Below are positions 58,150 to 63,708 of a DNA stretch of 63,708 nt, one piece after another. Each line of letters starts with the position of its first letter. Within the stretch, counting starts at the first letter, position 1. Below the pieces are notes generated by a model. The model saw nothing but the letters and a program-made list of their open reading frames with translations. It was not told the origin of the DNA and did not search any database. The translations under genes were made by a program, and so were the position numbers. Source of the stretch: JAVVSR01 sp036654095 (GTDB lineage Bacteria > Bacillota > Clostridia > Christensenellales > CAG-917); contig JAVVSR010000011.1 of NCBI GenBank assembly GCA_036654095.1, forward strand, positions 1 to 63,708, given 5' to 3'.

Positions 58150-58312
58150 TTATTTAAATATTTAGTAATATTAGTAGCAATAAGGGCTGTGGATATGTTC
58201 ACAACACAAAAAAAGCACAATATGTGTGAAAAATCCAAAGTCAAACGGTAAGATGTTGTGGTTTAGTATGTTCACAATTTAGTGGATAAACAAAACTGCT
58301 TGTCCACATATA
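58150..58312. other. Probable replication origin (oriC) with DnaA boxes and DnaA-trio
   Basis: The dnaA-dnaN gap holds three near-consensus DnaA boxes: TGTGGATAT (58188-58196), AGTGGATAA (58281-58289) and TTGTCCACA (58300-58308). Immediately beside the first box is a GGGC patch and then TTAGTAATATTAGTAG (58162-58177), which read 3'-5' gives GAT-GAT-TAT-AAT-GAT trinucleotides, the DnaA-trio pattern of a bacterial unwinding element. The stretch beyond is AT-rich. The arrangement of box, GC patch, trios and AT-rich DNA matches the basal unwinding system of Bacillota. Confidence 0.7.
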
Positions 58313-58316
58313 CACA

Positions 58317-59678
58317 TTAGCGTTTATAAAGCATATCTTTCAAGTCATTAATTTGAATTTTTAATTTATTATCAAATTTTAAAAGTTCGGTAATTTTGTC
58401 CCTGCTGTGAATAATAGTAGTATGGTCGCGGCCGCCAAAAATGTTGCCAATAGACACAAGCGGAATACTTAAAAGCTCGGTAATTAAATAAATTGCAATC
58501 ATACGAGGCTCAACAATTTCCTTATTTTTCTTTTTGCCAACGACATCATTTGACGAAACATTAAAATATTTGCAAGTAGTATTTAATATATCATACGCGT
58601 CAATATTTTCTGTTTTAATATCCAAATAGTCATTAAGCGCTTCCTTAGCGACGGCAACAGATGTAACGCGCTGCCCGCTTATTTGGCCGTAAAATATAAC
58701 CTTATTAAGTAAGCCTTCCATATCGCGAATATTGGACTTAATGTTTTCGGCGATAAACTGAGCGACTTCATTGCTTAAATTAAAGTTTGCGGCTTCAGCT
58801 TTTTTTAATAAAATAGCCATACGGGTTTCAATATCGGGCGCTTGAATATCGGCCAATAAACCCCACTGAAAGCGAGTCCGTAAGCGTTCTTCCAAAGGAG
58901 AAATATCAATAGGTTTTCTATCTGAAGAAATAATAATTTGCTTTTCGTTTTGATAAAGGTCATTAAATGTATGGAATAACGCTTCTTGCGTATAATCCTT
59001 GCCGGCTAAAAATTGAATATCATCAATCATTAAAACGTCAACAGTACGATACTTTTCTCTAAAATCGCGGTTCGTATTTTTTTCTTTCCGAATTGACTCG
59101 ATAAGTTCATTAGTAAACTTTTCAGTGGTAATATACATAATTTTTTTAGCTGGAAACTTTTCGTGAATATGATTTCCAATAGCGTGTAAAATATGCGTTT
59201 TACCAAGCCCAACGCCTCCATATATGAACAACGGATTAAACCTTTCGCCAGGATGTTCGGCAACTGCTTGCGCCGCTTCAACCGCAATTTCATTTGATTT
59301 ACCAACAACAAAACTCGAAAACGTGTACTTTTTATTAAAATTAAAGTTGTTTTCAACGGGCTTAGGAGCGTCATTTACAACAAGTTCAGTCCCTAAAACA
59401 AAATCTTGCTGCTTTAAACAATCGTCTTTTTGCGATTCGACAATAATTTTAATTTCAGTAATTAGAGGATTGATTTCATTAATGGCATCTAAAATAGCCT
59501 TAGAATAGTTTTTTTCGATGGTTGTTTTGCTGCTTAAACTTCCAGTCAGCAACACAAGAGTATGGCCGTTAAAACAAACAGTTTCCAATTTGTCAATCCA
59601 CACTTCGTAACTTATCGCCTGTAATTTTGCGGACAGAAGCACCTTTGCATCGTCCCACAACGCTTTTATATTAATCAT
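58317..59678 (-). CDS. dnaA: Chromosomal replication initiator DnaA
   Basis: A 453-residue AAA+ protein. N-terminal WDDAKVLLSAKL (domain I), Walker A GGVGLGKTHILHAIGNH, Walker B VLMIDDIQFLAGK, the sensor and Arg-finger segment, and the domain IV signature GGRDHTTIIHS that contacts the DnaA box. The ATG at 59678 is preferred to an upstream in-frame codon; no ribosome site is present. It binds the boxes in the adjacent oriC and the box at 59733 upstream of its promoter. Confidence 0.96.
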   Translation of the reverse strand: MINIKALWDDAKVLLSAKLQAISYEVWIDKLETVCFNGHTLVLLTGSLSSKTTIEKNYSKAILDAINEINPLITEIKIIVESQKDDCLKQQDFVLGTELVVNDAPKPVENNFNFNKKYTFSSFVVGKSNEIAVEAAQAVAEHPGERFNPLFIYGGVGLGKTHILHAIGNHIHEKFPAKKIMYITTEKFTNELIESIRKEKNTNRDFREKYRTVDVLMIDDIQFLAGKDYTQEALFHTFNDLYQNEKQIIISSDRKPIDISPLEERLRTRFQWGLLADIQAPDIETRMAILLKKAEAANFNLSNEVAQFIAENIKSNIRDMEGLLNKVIFYGQISGQRVTSVAVAKEALNDYLDIKTENIDAYDILNTTCKYFNVSSNDVVGKKKNKEIVEPRMIAIYLITELLSIPLVSIGNIFGGRDHTTIIHSRDKITELLKFDNKLKIQINDLKDMLYKR

Positions 59679-59688
59679 AGTAATTACT

Positions 59689-59717
59689 ATAATACCAAAC
59701 ATTGCAAAAAAACTCAA
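59689..59717 (-). promoter_or_regulatory. dnaA promoter
   Basis: On the minus strand TTGAGT (59712-59717), 17 bp, TATTAT (59689-59694), 10 nt before the ATG, so the leader is at most a few nucleotides. A perfect DnaA box lies 15 bp upstream of the -35. Confidence 0.6.
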
Positions 59718-59732
59718 ACGAATTGATAAAAG

Positions 59733-59741
59733 TTATCCACA
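59733..59741 (+). promoter_or_regulatory. Perfect DnaA box upstream of dnaA
   Basis: TTATCCACA, exactly consensus. It lies just beyond the dnaA promoter, as expected for autoregulation by DnaA; the 180-bp AT-rich run to rsmG may also belong to the origin. Confidence 0.8.
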
Positions 59742-59921
59742 TATTTATTTAGAAAGAAGAAAATTATATAAAAAACCTACAATTACGAGAATTTTTTAAA
59801 TTATATATAAAAATTAAAATAAACAATAGTGCAAACAACTCAAAACGTTGATTGCAAATTTCATTAAAAATAAAAAACAGCAATATATAAAAACAACAAA
59901 AAACCAAATATTAATTGATAG

Positions 59922-60620
59922 CTACCACTTGATTTTTGCCTGAGGGCGAGGATAAAGAGAGGGTGTCGCTTGCAGTTTTTGAATGACAACCAACGTGCGC
60001 TTATCACCCGAATAAGGCAAGCATAAAGGTTCGATTTTAATAAGCTTTGACTTTAACGCGCAAAGGACTTTTTCCAAGCCGTCAAGCTCGTCGATATTCG
60101 CGCCCTTATATGCAATAAATGTGCCGCCAACTTTTAGAAGAGGTATTGCGTATTCGGCCAAAACAGAAATATCCGCTACGGCGCGCGCTACCACGCACGA
60201 AAACTTTTCACGAAACGCTGCGCGTCCAGCGTCTTCGGCGCGTATATGCACAGCCACGGTTTTAGATAGTCCAAGTTCAGAAATAGCTTTATCTAAAAAA
60301 ACAACACGCTTGTTAAGTGCGTCCATAAGGGTCATAGACAAGTCATCTCGAGCAAGCTTCAGCGGAATTGACGGAAAGCCTGCGCCAGCGCCTATATCGC
60401 AAATATTTGAATTCACGGGGATTAACTTTTCAGCGGACAGGCTATCTAAAAAATGTTTTACAATAAAGTCGTTTTCATCCGTAATGGCAGTTAAGTTGAC
60501 GTTTTTATTGTATTCAACTACCATTTGATAATAATTATAAAAAGAAAGACACTGCTCGTCAGATAGGTTGACGCCAAGCTCAAAAGCGCCTGCTTTAAGT
60601 TTTTGATTAAATAATTCCAT
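59922..60620 (-). CDS. rsmG: 16S rRNA (guanine-N7) methyltransferase RsmG
   Basis: A 232-residue SAM-dependent enzyme that methylates G527 of 16S rRNA (loss gives low-level streptomycin resistance in related species). It has KHFLDSLSAEKLI, CDIGAGAGFPSIPLKL (SAM loop), TLMDALNKRVVFLDKA and VVARAVADISVLAEY. Five bp after the MFS gene and without its own ribosome site, so coupled to it. Close to oriC, as in most Bacillota. Confidence 0.94.
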   Translation of the reverse strand: MELFNQKLKAGAFELGVNLSDEQCLSFYNYYQMVVEYNKNVNLTAITDENDFIVKHFLDSLSAEKLIPVNSNICDIGAGAGFPSIPLKLARDDLSMTLMDALNKRVVFLDKAISELGLSKTVAVHIRAEDAGRAAFREKFSCVVARAVADISVLAEYAIPLLKVGGTFIAYKGANIDELDGLEKVLCALKSKLIKIEPLCLPYSGDKRTLVVIQKLQATPSLYPRPQAKIKW

Positions 60621-60625
60621 TTAAT

Positions 60626-61999
60626 TTATTGCAAATCCGAGTCGACTTTTTCAACTTGGACTTTCTCCTTTGACTTAATTAATAAAGCAAATATAATAGC
60701 GCAAACCATAGCGACCGCGCAGTACGGCAGAAGAACGGTGTAATCACCATTTTTAACAACCGTCTGTTGGGCGTTGTCAACAATCTGCGAAATGTTGTAG
60801 GTGGCCGATTTTTTTGCGCCGACATATGTAATTATTTTCCCGGCAAGAATTGGCGTAAGAACCATAGCCGCGGTCATAACTCCTGAAAAGATACCCGTAC
60901 TTTGACCGACATTTCGTGTCTGCGACAGCTCCAAAAAGAAGGGATACATATTGACCATTGCAAAGCCATAGCCTATCCCTGCCAACAAAAAACACATAAG
61001 CAAAAGCGTTCTAATAAGTATCTGCGGCGAGGTTAAAAAGTTGCCCAGAAGGAAAGCTAAAAACATCAGCATATAACCAAAAATTACTGTGTATTTTCGA
61101 CCAATCGTTTTGGATAACTTGATTGCTAAAAAAAATCCCGGTAGCGCGCCTAAGATAACAACAACAAGCGGAATTTGAGGAACTTTAAAGTGCAATATTA
61201 CATCGCTGTAAATTGTGAAGTTTGATACCAGCGCATTGTATGCTATGTAGAAAAAAAACAAACTCGATAACATCATAAATTTGTTATAATTAGTTAAACG
61301 CGATGTTTTTTCTATCGATAAAGCCGACATCTGCTTTTCGGCGCCTGTCAAAACTGGCGGAGGAGTTACGTTAAACAATAGCTCCTTTCGTGTGCCGACT
61401 TCCCTTTTTTCGTTGAACTTCTTAAAAAATAAAATCATTGTCATTATGCTTGCTAAAATTACCGCCACTACAACGGGCATAAATTTGCTCGACTGCGCCC
61501 ACTTTAACGGTATAAAGGTAAGCGAAATAACAATGGCTAGCAACGTGAAAGAAACGCTGACAAGGTTCGCTATTGAATTGGCTTCGCTTCGATTTTTTTC
61601 GTCCACAAAGTCGGGAACAAGCGATAGCCCCGGCGAGCGATATGCAGCCATTGCAAACAGCGTTATAAATAGCGCAATAATGTAGGGAACTAAACTTCTA
61701 GTGCTGGCAAATATCCCAACAAATAAAAGCCCAATTAATGACACCGCCGAGCCAATAAATATAAATGGCGTCCGACGTCCGTACTTTGAATTGCACTTGT
61801 CCGATAGGCGTCCAAAAAGCGGCAAAACCAATAAACCAAGAATGTTGTCAATAGCCAAAATATATCCACTTTTATCAACATCTAAAGCAAACGAGTAGGT
61901 GTTTATTGATTGTATTAGTTGGTCGTATACGTTCCAAAAAATTGAAATCCAACCGAATACTAACGATGCGTATATGACTTGTTTTTTGTTTAACTTCAT
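60626..61999 (-). CDS. MFS transporter, SLC45/GPH-like sugar permease
   Basis: A 457-residue protein with 12 hydrophobic segments. GRLSDKCNSKYGRRTPFI after TM2 is a major-facilitator motif; the FGWISIFWNVYDQLIQSI start and the SLVPDFVDEKNRSEANSI loop resemble the SLC45/GPH sugar-cation symporter group. The substrate is not known. It is cotranscribed with rsmG. Position between the origin genes and rsmG is unusual. Confidence 0.8.
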   Translation of the reverse strand: MKLNKKQVIYASLVFGWISIFWNVYDQLIQSINTYSFALDVDKSGYILAIDNILGLLVLPLFGRLSDKCNSKYGRRTPFIFIGSAVSLIGLLFVGIFASTRSLVPYIIALFITLFAMAAYRSPGLSLVPDFVDEKNRSEANSIANLVSVSFTLLAIVISLTFIPLKWAQSSKFMPVVVAVILASIMTMILFFKKFNEKREVGTRKELLFNVTPPPVLTGAEKQMSALSIEKTSRLTNYNKFMMLSSLFFFYIAYNALVSNFTIYSDVILHFKVPQIPLVVVILGALPGFFLAIKLSKTIGRKYTVIFGYMLMFLAFLLGNFLTSPQILIRTLLLMCFLLAGIGYGFAMVNMYPFFLELSQTRNVGQSTGIFSGVMTAAMVLTPILAGKIITYVGAKKSATYNISQIVDNAQQTVVKNGDYTVLLPYCAVAMVCAIIFALLIKSKEKVQVEKVDSDLQ

Positions 62000-62750
62000 A
62001 ATTAGTGGAGTCCTAAATTTCAGATTTTATAGTGATGCAACCTAGTTTTGGCAAAATTTGGCAAGTAAATAAAAGTTTATAACAGTTTCAATAACAAAAA
62101 TAGTATACGCGGAAAAAAGTTTATATATAAACAAATTTATTTTAAATCATTTATTATTATATCTTATACGAGCCAAAATTACAATAAAAAAGTCTAATTT
62201 AATATCATTTTAAAAGAAGGCTTGTTTTTTAAGGTTATTATGCTATAATAATATTAAGAAAACAGTGTTTAATTGCGCGCAATAACGCCGATGTTGCTAA
62301 TAATAACAGCAAATATAAAAAGTGTATTTTTGAAGGTTTATGTCAAAATACAGCTGTTTACATTTAAAATTATTGAAATAAAAAGAAATGACATATATCA
62401 TTTGGGCGGTGTTATGGAGCAACAATATTATCGCAATAATGTTGTTATAAAAACATAGTTTAGGATATAAAAAACGCAAAACCAACTGACGCAATTTAAT
62501 TATATGTTGACAGCGAGCTGTGAAAAAATCAAAATTGATTTTTAATAAAAATGGAAATAGTGCGCGAAATTTAATATTATATTTTATTTTTAATATTATC
62601 TTTAGATAATATTAATATGTAATCATTATCGCGTATTATATATTAAAATATAATTAGTATTTAAAATGGAAACAAAATTGTTGTTGTAAAGCCGATTGTC
62701 ACTAACAAAACAAGGCAAGTGACAGAAAATAATGGAAAACTGAGGTATTT
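62000..62750. other. 750-bp AT-rich gap before the nucleosidase gene
   Basis: No convincing ORF. One imperfect hairpin, AACAATATTAT with ATAATGTTGTT (about 62420-62446), lies near a short ATG reading frame without support. Otherwise I see only AT-rich sequence. Confidence 0.5.
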
Positions 62751-63500
62751 ATGAGAAAATTTGGTGTGGTTATTGCTCTTGCTGTGGAACTCGAAAATGT
62801 GCTAAATGCCCTTGGGAACATCGACAAGGTTGAAGAAGTTGGCGCGTATGAGGTTTATTTTGTTTCGCACGGAAAATGCAAGCTGTTTGTCGTCGTTTCG
62901 GGAGCGGGCGAAATTGCAGCATCGGCCACTACTCAAATGCTTATATCAAAATATTCCGTTGACGCAATTTTTAATTTTGGCTTCGTTGGCTCGCTCGACA
63001 ACACTCTCGTCTGTCAGCAGGTTGTTATCGGCAAAGATATCGTGCATTATGACATTAATACCGAGGCTGTCGATAATATGCCAGTGGGGCGCTATGACGA
63101 CTTTGACGATATCTATGTGCCGTGCAGCAATGCCCTAATTGCAAAAGCCGTTGAATATAACAGTAAACTTAGGCTTGTTAGAATTGCATCTGGCGATACT
63201 TTTATAGCAGACAGCGCAAAAAAGCAGTGGCTTATTGAAACTTTCCACGCCGATATTTGCGATATGGAAAGCGCCGGAATTGTTATTACTGCAAGTAGAA
63301 ACAAAATTCCAGTTTTGTGTTTGAAAGTTATTAGCGATAATGCAGACGAAAAAAGTCCGATTGATTTTATTGAAATAGCATACAATGGTTCAAAGGCTTG
63401 CGCAAAGATATTGGCAGGCATATTAGATGAAATTGCCGGCAATAAAAACAAGCGTGAAAAATTTTCGAAGTCACCAAATACGAAGCGTGTAAAAAAATAG
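62751..63500 (+). CDS. 5'-Methylthioadenosine/S-adenosylhomocysteine nucleosidase-like protein
   Basis: A 249-residue phosphorylase-fold protein that cleaves MTA or SAH (or a related nucleoside), freeing the adenine base. FGVVIALAVELENVLNAL start, VVVSGAGEIAASATTQMLI, the FNFGFVGSLD segment, and VCQQVVIGKDIVHYD. The catalytic acid region IASGDTFIAD and the base-binding DMESAGIVITA are present, so it is active. C-terminal residues 230-249 are a basic tail (Lys/Arg-rich) not part of the fold. GAGG precedes the ATG. Confidence 0.88.
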   Translation: MRKFGVVIALAVELENVLNALGNIDKVEEVGAYEVYFVSHGKCKLFVVVSGAGEIAASATTQMLISKYSVDAIFNFGFVGSLDNTLVCQQVVIGKDIVHYDINTEAVDNMPVGRYDDFDDIYVPCSNALIAKAVEYNSKLRLVRIASGDTFIADSAKKQWLIETFHADICDMESAGIVITASRNKIPVLCLKVISDNADEKSPIDFIEIAYNGSKACAKILAGILDEIAGNKNKREKFSKSPNTKRVKK

Positions 63501-63568
63501 TAACAAGGTTAATTACAAATTAAAGCGTTGGTCGACAATAGCTTTTCTAATAAATTAAACCGAAAATA

Positions 63569-63708
63569 GCAAAAACTGTTTTAATCCTCGAAAGTAAGCG
63601 TATCTAAGCAAAAACTGTTTTAATTTTCGAAAGTAAGCGTATCTAAGTAAAAAACTGTTTTAATCCTCGGAAGCAAGCACATCTAAACAAAAACTGTTTT
63701 AATCCTCG
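63569..63708. repeat. Tandem array, 39-bp unit, at least 4 copies, continuing past the window
   Basis: Each copy begins CAAAAACTGTTTTAATCCTCG and ends with an 18-bp GTAAGCGTATCTAAG-type half; the last copy is cut by the window end. Both halves are conserved, so these are tandem repeats, not CRISPR repeats with spacers. Preceding bases 63501-63568 are AT-rich. Confidence 0.85.

Noticed and set aside
62273..62458. 61-residue ORF in the 750-bp gap
   Set aside because: AT-rich composition, no good ribosome site; the inner ATG frame is too short to support.
63569..63708. Possible CRISPR array
   Set aside because: Every unit is conserved along its full length, so there are no spacers; no cas genes in the window.

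Overview
The window reads as a chromosomal segment around the replication origin of an AT-rich, low-GC, spore-lineage Gram-positive bacterium: Bacillota, most likely an uncultured Clostridia. Support comes from yabP/yabQ and sigH, an mrnC-rlmB-sigH run, a remB-gyrB-gyrA operon, Shine-Dalgarno sequences of the aggagg type, many short-linker lipoproteins, AGGAGG-driven TTG starts, and guanine, manganese and cobalamin riboswitches. The family-level placement is inference.

Layout. 1-350: a complete but odd tRNA-Arg(CCT) and the 5' half of a second tRNA-Arg(CCT), with integrase-arm-like direct repeats between them; this looks like the edge of an element integrated to the left of the window. 535-3249: two PII-like proteins and a DUF1538 transporter. 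3711-7429: leuS-serS. 7605-8080: a 34-bp tandem array. 8220-11152: a P-type ATPase under a yybP-ykoY manganese riboswitch. 11158-12882: glycerate kinase and a lone MoaD/ThiS-like protein. 13099-14807: guanine riboswitch and purine permease. 15223-19343: two lipoproteins separated by two repeat arrays. 19664-23687: PHP phosphatase, compact alaS, Ppx/GppA. 23809-24437: yabPQ. 24460-27249: Big2/transglutaminase lipoprotein. 27494-29204: mrnC-rlmB-sigH. 29743-30728: rpsF-ssb-rpsR. 30903-33660: ung-ktrB-ktrA. 33745-35469: proS. 36262-37516: cobalamin riboswitch, DUF4430 lipoprotein and ECF S component. 37735-40091: M28 peptidase, EamA permease. 40486-41052: four tRNAs plus a structured spacer RNA candidate. 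41327-48911: GH20, argS, uppP, ychF and GH13 glucosidase. 49031-59678: origin region (gyrA, gyrB, remB, recF, parB, dnaN, oriC, dnaA). 59922-63500: rsmG, an MFS permease and an MTA/SAH nucleosidase.

Five aminoacyl-tRNA synthetase genes (leuS, serS, alaS, proS, argS) are present and none has a visible T-box leader. The origin neighbourhood is rearranged compared with Bacillus: recF points the opposite way from dnaN, parB stands alone without parA, and rsmG is separated from parB. The best candidate origin is the dnaA-dnaN intergenic region, with DnaA boxes next to a run of DnaA-trio-like triplets.

The most noteworthy non-coding signals are a 30-bp perfect purine/pyrimidine alternation in the gyrase operon leader, a 25-bp perfect palindrome made of parS half-sites in everted order upstream of parB, apparently leaderless dnaA, recF and eamA promoters, a structured RNA candidate inside the tRNA cluster, and eight unrelated tandem-repeat families that fill most of the longer intergenic gaps.
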